DNA from: Hymenopellis radicata
Lineage: Eukaryota; Basidiomycota; Agaricomycetes; Agaricales; Physalacriaceae
NCBI GenBank assembly: GCA_015501595.1
Contig: JADNRX010000160.1
Span: 54,339-118,338 of the forward strand
Direction of reading: 5' to 3'
Length of the DNA stretch: 64,000 nucleotides
The position numbers were made by a program, and so were the translations under genes. Shown here piece by piece: positions 35,646 to 46,152 of this stretch (position 1 is its first letter; each line of letters begins with the position of its first letter). Under the pieces are notes generated by a model that had not been told where the DNA came from, ran no database searches, and saw only the letters and a list, made by a program, of their open reading frames with translations.

Positions 35646-37279
35646 CTATAGCAGCATTATTAACCGCATTCTGCAGATCAGTGTATGCAGACTTACAAGC
35701 TTCTTGCCCTTCGAATCGCGCTCTCCATTTTCTATCTCTCGCTTGCGCTTATTTGCCCGAGATAGCCGTTTTCGCTCTGTATTTCCCTCCCGTACAGCTG
35801 CCTCTTTCTGCTTCTTCTTATCCTCCCGTTCCCGTATTACCTCTCGTCGCTCTTTTGCCTCCTCAGCGTTGCGCGCCTTTTGAAGACGGTGCTCTTCTGC
35901 AGATACAATCTTTACCCCTTGAAATGCAAACAGCCCCTTCTTTGCAGCCATCGCTTCTGTGCGGTTGATGCTAATAGACTTCCATGGCTTCCTTTTCGTG
36001 CCCTCTTCAGCAGCAGGTGGTCCGTCGGTGGTAGGCTCGGGTATTCGAGCTGTGTCTGTGGCTGCGCTCATGCTCGCACTTGCCTTGGCAGAGGATGTGC
36101 TCGTTAAGTTGGGTGTACTCGCATGAATTGTCGGTGGTGGTGCGCTTGACACAGGTGCCTTCTGCTTCTTCTTTTTCGGACTTGAAGAAGGTGATACAGT
36201 TTCGCGCTCAGAGAATGTGCGCTTAACTGTGTTGAATATTGGTGCGAGCTTTTTCATCGGTGAGAGTACGTGTTTGAGAGTGGACGTTGAGCTCAGGGGA
36301 TTAATGGGAGAGGTCGTTCTCGATGACGGTAGGTGGGCTGTTCCGGCAGGAATTGTCGACTCGAATTCATCCTCTGATAGTGTCAAAGGTGGTATCACCT
36401 TCGTCGAGCGCAACGGACGTGGTGTCGGAGATTCAGGTAAGAAATCAGAGCTATAATTTCCTGTATCAAGGCTCATGTAGCTGGTAGGGCTGTCGAGGGG
36501 CGATGCAGGTGGGGAATGATGTGGCGATAATGTATACGGTGATAGCATAGGTGAGCTTGCTGCATCCTTCAGCGCATCTCTCGTAGGTGTAGAGAACGTA
36601 AACTGATATCCTGTCGCAGTTGCTATGAAATCCTTTTGCAATACGGTGAGTTTTTCTCTTGATATAAAGATAAACAACTAACTTGATTAAAGTGAATATC
36701 CGTAAGGCGTAAGAAGAGCTTGAGATGTGCAGCATTCACGTCGGACTGCTCGATAATGTTGTATCGCCAAGGCGACATTAAGACGGCTAGAGCGTTCGTG
36801 CTCAACAGGCCACACAAGAACGAATCCACCTGGTACGTTACCGGCATTTCTCCATGATTGAAGTTGATGCGATGATGATATTCAGTCCACCACGTAAGGG
36901 CCTGCTTGACGTGCTTAGGCATTTCCTTTCGAAACGAGTCACCATATAGGATCGAGTGTTTCTCGCCGTCAATAATGACGGCGACCCAGTGCTTCTCGAC
37001 ATCAAGATGCATTATGCATCCTACCATGGCGCATCCGAGGCTATGGATCCGCTTGAAGTATCGAGACTCGTCGTACTCGCCCGTTTCTCGCCTCTCGTAT
37101 GCCTCGACAACCTTTCCAAGAAAATCCCGACTTTCAATAACATCGTCGCTGCCCTCTCTTTGAAGATCAGCGCGTAGAAGCTCTAGAATCTGGTCTATCT
37201 GGATGTCGGAAAGCCACATGTCGGGAATGAGAAAGCGATGAAGGGTGTGAAGTGGATCCTGGTTTGGCATGCCCTTCAT
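35646..37279 (-). CDS. Ulp1-like (C48) cysteine protease carried by the transposon
   Basis: The protease domain is in 37279-36660. It has DMWLSDIQIDQILELLRADL, EKHWVAVIIDGEKHSILYGD with the catalytic His and the Asp in GDSF, and TYQVDSFLCGLLSTNALAVL with the oxyanion Gln and nucleophile Cys. This H-D-Q-C layout is that of SUMO proteases. An intron of about 50 nt follows IHFNQ. The next exon continues with a Ser/Pro-rich tail, KRKPWKSISINRTEAMAAKK and a basic coiled-coil end (REREDKKKQKEAAVREG). An upstream exon with TTPRRVPIWVLGYWLEVHQL at 37566-37330 connects through AGLILQALDVLAILPWHG in a shifted frame, so this copy may carry one frameshift at its 5' side. A role in desumoylation during transposition is inferred. 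Confidence 0.8.
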
Positions 37280-38559
37280 CTTTCCATGCCACGGGAGTAT
37301 AGCCAGTACGTCGAGTGCTTGGAGGATGAGGCCTGCTCAGAGTCATCCTTCTTGTTCCGCTTTTGGCGCTTTCGGAGACCGGTAAGAGCGCTAGCCCAAG
37401 CCTCTCGATGTACACGCAGCTGATGAACTTCCAGCCAGTACCCGAGAACCCATATTGGGACGCGACGAGGTGTTGTAGAATGGATATGGGTAATGGGGAT
37501 TGATTGTGGGAACTGGGATGGCTCCGTGGTGTGGGTGCGACATATAGCAGTCATTTCGGCGAGCATTTGTGCATCGGGTGCGGGGATACGACGAATAAGC
37601 TCTAGGTCTGTAACCGTAGGCCCTTCGCTGCTGAAGAGAGCAGTTGTCGCGCTGCTTGTATCTTTCCGGGGAGCAATGACCGGGATGATAAAGTCACAGA
37701 AATCGAGGATGCAGAGTGTCGATGCGGGAGTAAGATACTCGCTGCCTCAGTAGGCATAGCCAGTGATTCGTGTATGTACTTATACATCTGTGGTGGATCT
37801 GTATCTCCCACGGTTGTAAGATGAAAATTGTTGCAACTAGAATTGGAAATTATGAGGTGAGATCTATTCGGTCCGTAAGTTCGAGCTGTAGTCATTTGGG
37901 TAATTACGATGACATGATATTGTACTTAGGAGCAAACACACGTTGAAAGTAGGTACATCTGAGCTGCTGTATGTTATAATAGAGGTCACAGCTATGTATG
38001 GCAGCTGTTTGAGGATGGTGCTGAATTTTTGATTGGTCACAGGTCACTGACCTATCTGCAGAAACCAAAATTTCGGCGGAGCGGTCACAGGTCACATGGC
38101 CCGCAGAAGGGATCGAAATGGTACAGTACCATTACAGACCCTCATCGTGATCGAGCAAATTGTGCGCCTGGTTGGTGTCCTGTTTCGGCGTTCGGGAATT
38201 ATGATCCCACTCGAGGTGGGCAAATGGTCCTGGAGGAGTTCAAGTTGATCATCGACTTCCCGCCTGGATCTACAATATATATTCCGTCTGCTATTGTTAC
38301 TCACTGCAACACTAACATCTCCCCAGGGGAAACTCGCTACTCTCTCACATAATACACTCCGGGCGCCCTTTTTCGATGGGTATACAATGGTTTTCGCACG
38401 CAGGAGGTGTTTTTCTATGCCGAGTCCACAACGGATGAGGATATTGCTCGCTTTTGGCGCGATCAGTCGACTCGTTGGATGGATAGTCTACGATACTTTC
38501 CGAAAATTTGTTAGCATAATGTTATACTGTAATTGTTGAACTTGTATTTTTTTTTATTG

Positions 38560-38935
38560 CTATGAGCTGAGGTGTATGAATCTGAGGCAAATATGCAGCG
38601 TGCTGATACAGCTCTGTGGTTCAGCAGCTATCATGCACGCAACATGAAGAAGATGGCTATGGTCGATGGTTCAAGTACTGTCTAGGTCCTTTTTGTGGCA
38701 TTAATCTGCGGTTCTACACAGTTCAAACCGGTTAAGAACCAGTTTGAACCACTGGTAGTTGAAACCGGTTAAGAACCGCTGCAGAACCGGAACCATGACT
38801 GGTTCGTAAGTAGAACCGGTCACGGTTCCGGTTCAAGCCTATATTGGTATTTCCTGAACCGGTTGCAGTTCACGGTCCATCCGGAATGAGGGTGAAAAAC
38901 CGGACCGGACCGGACTTTCAAACTCTACGCTCGGG
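38560..38935 (+). repeat. SINE-like unit S2
   Basis: A GC-moderate head with a B-box-like GGTTCAAGTAC near 38670 precedes a body rich in AACCGGTT, GAACCGG and GGTTCC motifs. The unit ends GGACTTTCAAACTCTACG. The end motif matches S1 (ACTTTCAAACCCTAG) and S3 (ACTTTCGAACCCTAG). The tRNA-like fold of the head is weaker than in S1. Confidence 0.5.
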
Positions 38936-39035
38936 CATCTCGGAGATCCGATCCATTTGATCCGTAGACCCGTGACGGGTTGGATCACACTTGGATCGCG
39001 GATCAGGCTCTAGAGGCACGAGTACTCGTGTTGAC
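38936..39035. repeat. GGATC-rich palindromic repeat, copy 1
   Basis: CGCTCGGGCATCTCGGAGATC is followed by CCGATCC, TGATCCG, GGTTGGATCACAC and TGGATCGCGGATC motifs, ending near ACGAGTACTCGTG. A diverged second copy is at 51425-51560, just outside the other end of element E4. From 39036 to 39400 I see no gene, only short unconvincing ORFs. Confidence 0.6.
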
Positions 39036-39409
39036 TCATGAATATTTAGGTATATATTTTAGCTTAATTTACAAATTTTTACGAAGTTAAACGGGCTCTT
39101 ACGTCACCCAAACAAGCCATTCGGGTGAATTTCTGCTCAATTCTCACAATTCGGCAAACGCCGAGAGGCCGCATAAGCGTGCAATCGGATGGTTTCTCTC
39201 TCTTTCTCGTACCACCACCACCTACCACAACTACCCAGTGCGCGACAGTCGTTGCCACTGCCTCTCTAACGATTGTCAGGAGGCCTCTGGAGTGTGGATC
39301 GTGGTCTTGGCTTTATGCCGGACCCGCTGCTGTCTCTATGACAGCAGCTGAGGATAACGAACGACCCGACAACGACCAAGACCCGACGGACACGACTACG
39401 TTGCTGCCA

Positions 39410-39480
39410 CCGCCGACGACGATGATGGATACGACAATGATGGATACGACAACGATGGATACGACAACGATGGATATGGA
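39410..39480. repeat. GATGGATACGACAAC 15-bp tandem repeat
   Basis: Four or more units of GATGGATACGACAA(C/T) occur in tandem, followed at 39575-39665 by CCACCACC/CCACTCCC-type trinucleotide-rich sequence. The ORFs running through on either strand are repeat artefacts. Confidence 0.85.
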
Positions 39481-40953
39481 CTCGGGATGAGGATGGATGC
39501 GCTGATGAGGATGCGCTGATGATGAGGAGACGCAGTGATGTAGACGACGACACAGATGCATTGTCTACATCAAAAATCACGATCTCCAGCACCACCTCCG
39601 CTTCCACCACCACCATCTCCACCACTGTGACCATCACCACTCCCACTCCCACCCACCACCGCCACCCTCAGTCTGCATCATGCACGACTGAGTGTCCCTG
39701 TGCCATTGCCCGAGGGTAAAACCTGACCGTGATTTCTTGAGATATCTAGGTCCGAGCCAGTTTGAGTATGAGTCGAGTATGAGTTCTACTCAAGTCTTAC
39801 TTGAGGGACACCACAACCTTCCGCACATAACTATCTCAAGACTCAAATCTGTTACCTGTAAGGCAACCTCAAGCTCAGCTCAAATACTCTCAAGTCCCAC
39901 TAGAGCATCAGAAAAGGGTCTGGGCATTTCGATAACTATGAACAACTATAGATGTCGGGCGCCAGTGCCTGCGGGCAAAAGTGACACCATTATTCGCGCG
40001 GATGTACAAGTCATTCATTCCGTATATATCTTGCGCACGCATCGCCAGGCAACTATGTCTTAGGCGTTGGCGTGGAGCACTGCCTAGGAGAACAGCAGCA
40101 GCGGCCACCTAAGACAGGATTCAATCAGTCAATTTGGCTGAGAGAGAAAGGGGGCGGTGTACCTCTCGTCCTCGTCTGTCTCCTCGCAGTCGCTTTCCTA
40201 ATCCATCCTTGTCATCCTTGCAGTCATCGCCATCATCCTCGCCAGCATTGTAGGTCACAATCGTCCTTGCATCATGTACCATCGTACGTGTCATCATTTG
40301 GGTCGGCGTCATCGTGCAGGTCCGTGTTGTTCTCTGCGGGTCCTCATATCTGTTCACCTAGGAAATGGCACATCAGAGCGCACTCTAGAAAACAGAAAAA
40401 ATGTACAGTGTCCGAAACACTGTGCAGCGCATTATCAAATTCGATGAATTCAGGCACTGCAGTGCTGGGATTTTTGTTTTCGCACGTGGACGACTGCTGC
40501 TAACAGGACGAAAGTTCAGATGAGGGTTTAAAGATCCAAGGTCAAACACACCCGCCGTCAGCGTCTATGAAACACCCTCAAATGACGTATCCGGTCTGAG
40601 GCAGCGGCGGTCTTGCTGAAGACACCAGTGTGGGCGACACTGAGTGTGGTGTCGAGGAAGGGCGGTAATTTGTACACTCTTCGTCGTCGCTGAGCATAAC
40701 CTTAGGCTTGATTCCGTTAATCTCAGCCAGTTCATCGTTGGAAGAGGAGGCCGTGGCGACGGCCGTCGCTCACTACGTGGTGGTAGTGGTGGGAAGAGGC
40801 GAAGGAAACGACCCGCATCAGCGGTGATGGCAGCCTAACTGGACGAATCTTGTGGGCTTGAGGTCGGAAGAGCGACGTGTCCATTCACACAGAGCGAGTG
40901 GGCTGGAAAAGAGACATTGTGAGCACCCTATGCACTAGGCCTAACTAAACATA

Positions 40954-41207
40954 CTGTACCGTTTCGACCGGATATTCCCATATCGCGTCACACCGGCCGG
41001 CGAAGCGAACCTATATATATCCCATATCGCGTCACGGAGCCTCGGAGCCAGGCACACCCTTCCAAAAGCGGAAATTTTCGGTCCCGCCTGCGGCGGGACA
41101 GTCCGAATCGGGTAATTCCCGCGCGCGTGCCTGGCAACGAAGCTGTTCGCTGTAAGTTCGCGGCATATCGCGTCACATGCCGCGAACCTACGGTCGAAAC
41201 ACTACAG
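40954..41207. mobile_element. mariner-type MITE in the left foldback arm
   Basis: The termini CTGTACCGTTTCGACCG and, inverted, CTGTAGTGTTTCGACCG are flanked by TA at 40952-40953 and 41208-41209. It is 254 bp and non-coding, with several 'atatcgcgtcac' motifs. The mirror position in the right arm is empty and shows the intact single TA. Confidence 0.88.
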
Positions 41208-43480
41208 TACCCTCTTATTAGAGGGGAGCGTGATTCAATATTCGCTCTAACTAGAGGCCTCTAATTAGCGTAGATATCTAGATACACCCGGCATCTCTGG
41301 CAGGCCAGCAGCGCACTGATGCCATACATGCCGGGTGGCTGGGCTGGGGTAGGGTATTGGCAGGTAGCTAATAATAGATAGATCCAGCAGGTACATATCC
41401 AATAATAGATTCCTTCAATGAAGAGATTAGATATTGATGGGAGATGATCAGTGGACCCTGGGATGGGTAGGGGATGCCCTTGGCTACGCAATTGTGGCGC
41501 ATTTTTGATCAGGGCAGGGCAGGGATGGATGGGGTGGGCAATACTGAATGCTGCTGTAGGGGGTGGCTGCTGGGGTGATGAAAACCTTTTTTATAGTTTT
41601 TTGGGCTGGGAATCCAATGGTATAAACCATTTTGCAATAGCTTCAAAACTGGAGGAGATATTAGGATCGCAAAAATGCGCCACACTTCTACTAGGCTTTG
41701 TACAGATCCTATAGCCTTGTGACTTTGATACCTTTTAGAGGTACTATAGAGCGATATCTGATATCATTTTCAGGTGATTTCATCGAAGGGTTCAAGAGAT
41801 ATATCAGGATGACTGCTCCAGAGCCACTAGGGATATAGCATAGGATCCTGCCACTCTGGGGACCTGAGACTTTGATACATCGTTTATAGTAGTACTAAAC
41901 CTCTATTTATATATAGAGAGTGTCCCCAACCCAGTAGTCCATGTATAGATAGGTCCCCAATGCTGTATTAAGCAATTTCGCATTTTGGATTATTTAGCAT
42001 AGGGATACCTCTCTAAATTGTACTGGGCTACCTTTAGACATCTATTTACAACCTTTTGGCAAAAGGAACCATGTCATTTGGTAAAGGGACCAGTGTTCTA
42101 GAGGTCAGTCTTCCTCCTCACCGGAGTTTTGATCAAAATTCCCACGCTCCAGAGGGAGGATCGTCGACTCAATTTAACGTGTCTCACACATGCTACTGCC
42201 TTTATTTCTTCTGTAGGACGTGTATATATGTTATATATATGATCTCCAGGTGTCAAACCAGTAATTTAATCCAGTAATCATGTTAGAAACTCGTCCTAAG
42301 CTCTGTAGACAGGCTAGGCTATCTTCAGATAGTAATATTTCATGTTCTACTTCAAAGGGCACCCTAAAAAGTGTTCAGTTATAAATATATATTATATTGA
42401 ATGAAGTAAGAGGCACCTCTTATATGCTACACATGAGAGGTAACAAAGTGAACATGCGCAGTAGACTAACTCTTGCATAACTGCTTTCAATGCTTGAACA
42501 GGTTGTAGGACATAACTGTTATCTGGCTGACTGATGTAATACCTCTAATATCACTCTAATAACAAGGTCTAACTCGCTACAGAGCTTAGGACGAGTTTCT
42601 AACATGATTACTGGATTAAATTACTGTTTGACACCTGGAGATCATATATATAAATATATACACGTCCTACAGAAGAAATAAAGGCAGTAGCATGTGTGAG
42701 ACACGTTAAATTGAGTCGACGATCCTCCCTCTGGAGCGTGGGAATTTTGATCAAAACTCCGGTGAGGAGGAAGACTGACCTCTAGAACACTGGTCCCTTT
42801 ACCAAATGACATGGTTCCTTTTGCCAAAAGGTTGTAAATAGATGTCTAAAGGTAGCCCAGTACAATTTAGAGAGGTATCCCTATGCTAAATAATCCAAAA
42901 TGTGAAATTGCTTAATACAGCATTGGGACCTATCTATACATGGACTACTGGGTTGGGGACACTCTCTATATTATAAATAGAGGTTTAGTACTACTATAAA
43001 CGATGTATCAAAGTCTCAGGTCCCCAGAGTGGCAGGATCCTATGCTATATCCCTAGTGGCTCTGGAGCAGTCATCCTGATATATCTCTTGAACCCTTCGA
43101 TGAAATCACCTGAAAATGATATCAGATATCGCTCTATAGTACCTCTAAAAGGTGTCAAAGTCACAAGGCTATAGGATCTGTACAAAGCCTAGTAGAAGTA
43201 TGGCGCATTTTTGCGATCCTAATATCTCCTCCAGTTTTGAAGCTATTGCAAAATGGTTTATACCATTGGATTCCCAGCCCAAAAAACTATAAAAAAGGTT
43301 TTCATCACCCCAGCAGCCACCCCCTACAGCAGCATTCAGTATTGCCCACCCCATCCATCCCTGCCCTGCCCTGATCAAAAATGCGCCACAATTGCGTAGC
43401 CAAGGGCATCCCCTACCCATCCCAGGGTCCACTGATCATCTCCCATCAATATCTAATCTCTTCATTGAAGGAATCTATTA

Positions 43481-43733
43481 CTGTACGGTTTCGACCGTAA
43501 GTTCGCATAACGCGTCACGCGGGCCTGAGAACTGAACTTAGCTTAAATCATAACGCATCACGGACCTCAAATCCAGGGTCATATCGCCCGAAATGGCAAA
43601 AATTTCGCTCCCGCCTACGGCGGGACGTCCAAATAAGGTAAGTCGCGGCTCCGTGCCTGAAAACGAACTTGTTTCCTGTAAGTTCGTTGCATAACGCGTC
43701 ACGCCCCATGAACTTACGGTCGAAACAGTACAG
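43481..43733. mobile_element. mariner-type MITE in the right foldback arm
   Basis: CTGTACGGTTTCGACCGTAA and its inverted partner CTGTACTGTTTCGACCGTAA are flanked by TA at 43479-43480 and 43734-43735. It is 253 bp. The corresponding position in the left arm (near 41400) lacks it. It belongs to the same family as the 40954 copy but is a separate insertion. Confidence 0.88.
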
Positions 43734-44627
43734 TATTGGATATGTACCTGCTGGATCTATCTATTATTAGCTACCTGCCAATACCCTACCCCAGCCCAGC
43801 CACCCGGCATGTATGGCATCAGTGCGCTGCTGGCCTGCCAGAGATGCCGGGTGTATCTAGATATCTACGCTAATTAGAGGCCTCTAGTTAGAGCGAATAT
43901 TGAATCACGCTCCCCTCTAATAAGAGGGTATGTCTAATTCTACCCTACAGCATAGGGTGTTGTGAGTACTTGGAACACTGACGAAGCCATATAACATACC
44001 AGCGCATACAAATGTGGGCAGCGCTAGCTGCATACTCCCGTCAATGACACTTGTCGTCGTTATGGGCAAGCCCGACTCCGGACTCCACCAGGAAATACCA
44101 CTCATGCCAACGCGTTGTTAAAGACGTCGTCGAAGTGGATGCCCTATAGTCATCGCGGGTGATGGAGGTCTGTCGTCGGGTGATGGAGAGGTGTCGTTGG
44201 TAAGAGAAGCCTAGATACAGTCAAGTTGAGTAGGAAAAAGATGAACAATGAAAAGTACGTACCATCTTGGGCTGTTGCGTCTGCGACGCCATCCAGCCTT
44301 AAAGAATCCAACCTTTACCTCGTTGCACAAACACTATGGCGCGGGGGCTCATTCAGCCTCTTGAAGCCCGCTGCCGTCCTCCAAAAAGTGTTGCGAGTCC
44401 GTCGGGAGGCTTACGCGTTCGCGCTGCTCGTCGAGAGAGTCGAGCGCGATTCTAAGCGAAAAAGTTGTCCGTCGCGGTCAACCTCTTGGGTGCTTTTAAG
44501 ACGTCGAATGGGTTGGGACAGCGTACAGAGCAGAGAGTGAAGCAACGGTGTATCGTGATGGTAGGAGGCAAGATTTAAAACCGGCCCTGATGCCGGTGTC
44601 AGCAATGTGAGCAACGCCGATTCTGGT

Positions 44628-44676
44628 CCATTGTGTACCCGACGGACCGGTCGGATAGTCTGTCGGGTAACAATGG
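44628..44676. repeat. E4 copy of the 20-bp hairpin
   Basis: Arm 44628-44647 is identical to the E1 arm. The second arm, 44658-44676, has one substitution and one deletion. The loop is the reverse complement of the E1 loop, as expected from the opposite orientation of the two elements. Confidence 0.85.
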
Positions 44677-46152
44677 CGCTGAATCGTAGGTCAATGGCGC
44701 TGAATCGGAGGCCCGTCCCATTGCCGACTCCGGCATCAGGGCTGTCTTGCCTCCCACCACCACGATGCGCCTCCGTCCACTCTCTAAGCTGTCCGCCATC
44801 CCACCCGTTCGACTGTTCTGAGCCCTACGTTTCTCATAGACGTGCCCGAACGCACCCAAGAGCCAGGACGACTTTTTCGCGCTCTGCTCTCTCGACGAGC
44901 ACCGCGAACGCGTAAGCCCTTGGACAGAGCAGCAGTGCTTCTGGGACGACGGCGACCTATTTGGATGGTGACGGGCCTCAACAGGTCGGAGCAGCCCCCG
45001 CGCCGTCGTCATCAGGCCTCCAATGAGACAAGGCTTTGGGGTTGGAAGCGTCGGCGATGCTTGCCATCCAACAAGGTACGTATTTTTCGATCTTTCTTAT
45101 TTCTACTCGAATTAAAGTTCTCTAGGGTTTCTTCAATTGTGTTCCGCCCACGACTACGCTCTGTCTCCCCTGAGGAGTTTCCGTCAACACACGGAGGTAC
45201 GACGTCTATTCTCCACGCCTGAACGCCCCACTACGTTCTTTCATCTCTGCTCTCTTCCATGGCCATCAACCTTCTCTGAAGCCTTCGTATCCTGCGGGTA
45301 GTGGCTCTCGACTTTGACTACGGTGCGACCAACGACGACCGGGGCGATTTTACTTACATCCCCATTCACCCCAGTCATTGAATATGTTACTGCGGCTGGT
45401 CTCCTCATCAGACATCGCGCAGGCTGTCGGGGACTTACGCGAAGCTTTGGCGGTTCGTATTCCTGAGCACCTTTCACTGCACCATTCCTTACCTTCGTCA
45501 TAGATACGCGCCTTTACCACCATGGGCACAAGCCTAAACAACGACGCCTTCTTCAAGTGACTAGAGTCTAGCCTGCTCGTCTTATAGTCAAAGTACTCAT
45601 TCTGATACTGGCATCGACCGGCGTCAAGATTCTAATTGTAAGTAGACCTGGATTCGTTGTTTAGGCTTTACTGAGGCAATTTTACAGCCCACATGTTCTG
45701 CGGTGCCCCACTCGACGATGATAATGGCGCTGGCCGACGACACAGTCGGCGTCCTACGCAATTGTGTCGTAGACGCCCAACGTGAAAACCATCGACAAAC
45801 ATGAACCCTTCCCTGGCAACGCACCATCATTGTCGCTTCGCTGGCTCACGCCTGCTTTCGTCATACAGCGCGCTGCTGACGCCTACCGCCATGTGTCCGA
45901 CGCAGCCATTCGACTCCAGGCAGTTGTATTCGCCGTACGACTCGCTGCGTTCCGGATCGTACATCAGCTTTCGCTGCTTTTCCAACTCCCCGACGCGTCC
46001 CATCATCTATCAATGGAAACGTGCTTGGGCTCTCCAGCTCCGCTCGCTGCCCTTGATCCACCTGGTGGCGCCGGCCTTCCGATTCTTCTCCGCGCGCCGC
46101 ACACGAAGTACGTCGCGTTGATTTTGAATGTCATTCTTACTAAAACCGGTTC

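Larger units (their letters stand above)
33313..38126. mobile_element. Tc1/mariner-pogo type transposon with two genes, inserted in the TET/JBP-like gene
   Basis: The inverted termini are CTGTACCATTTCGATCCCTT on both sides, extending through TCT(A/G)CGG. TA lies at 33311-33312 and 38127-38128. Near each end are TCACAGG(T/A)C-type motifs. Deleting 4814 bp plus one TA fuses NAGRRT directly to ITDPHRD in the host gene. It contains a DDE transposase gene and a Ulp1-like gene, both on the minus strand. The transposase is broken, so this copy is probably immobile now. Confidence 0.92.
31965..38514 (+). pseudogene. TET/JBP-like 2-oxoglutarate/Fe(II) dioxygenase gene, interrupted by a DNA transposon
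   Basis: The N-terminal exon has a start at 31965 and an acidic tract (GDDDSEGDVDADEDAEVPYH). The middle includes PDYVAHGYRHIRWLPDQDRW and GIPALIESAKRGTRFPKK. FNAYAANLTAILECDNSLRR and NSVFALLTVNAGRRT run to the insertion at 33311. After it come TDPHRDRAN, the HxD iron ligands, then FGNYDPTRGGQMVL, PPGSTIYIPSAIVTHCNT with the distal His, and ETRYSLT with the Arg that would hold 2-oxoglutarate. This order fits the fungal TET/JBP family (5-methylcytosine or related base oxidation). A TAA at 38350-38352 breaks a frame that otherwise stays open to 38514. Some exon joins, near 32211-32260 and 33150-33175, do not close in frame, so it was probably already a pseudogene. Confidence 0.8.
40924..43959. 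mobile_element. Complete foldback element with ~1.3-kb inverted arms
   Basis: The termini CACCCTATGC and GCATAGGGTG are inverted, and TTGTGAG lies at 40917-40923 and 43960-43966. The arms run 40924-42308 and 42577-43959 and are near-identical inverted copies, with a 268-bp centre. Each arm has one private MITE insertion. ORFs appear in mirror pairs (41451-41714 plus with 43432-43169 minus; 42056-42277 plus with 42827-42642 minus), so they are not independent genes. The half copy at 29865-31175 shows the family is repeated. No transposase is present. Confidence 0.9.

Noticed and set aside
39266..39652. Overlapping ORFs near 39.3-39.7 kb
   Set aside because: They arise from the 15-bp and CCACCACC-type repeats and translate to simple His/Arg/Val/Asp runs on both strands.
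41451..43432. Pairs of ORFs in the foldback arms as transposon genes
   Set aside because: Each ORF has its mirror image in the other arm, and the half copy at 29865-31175 changes frames and stops. They are consequences of repeat sequence.
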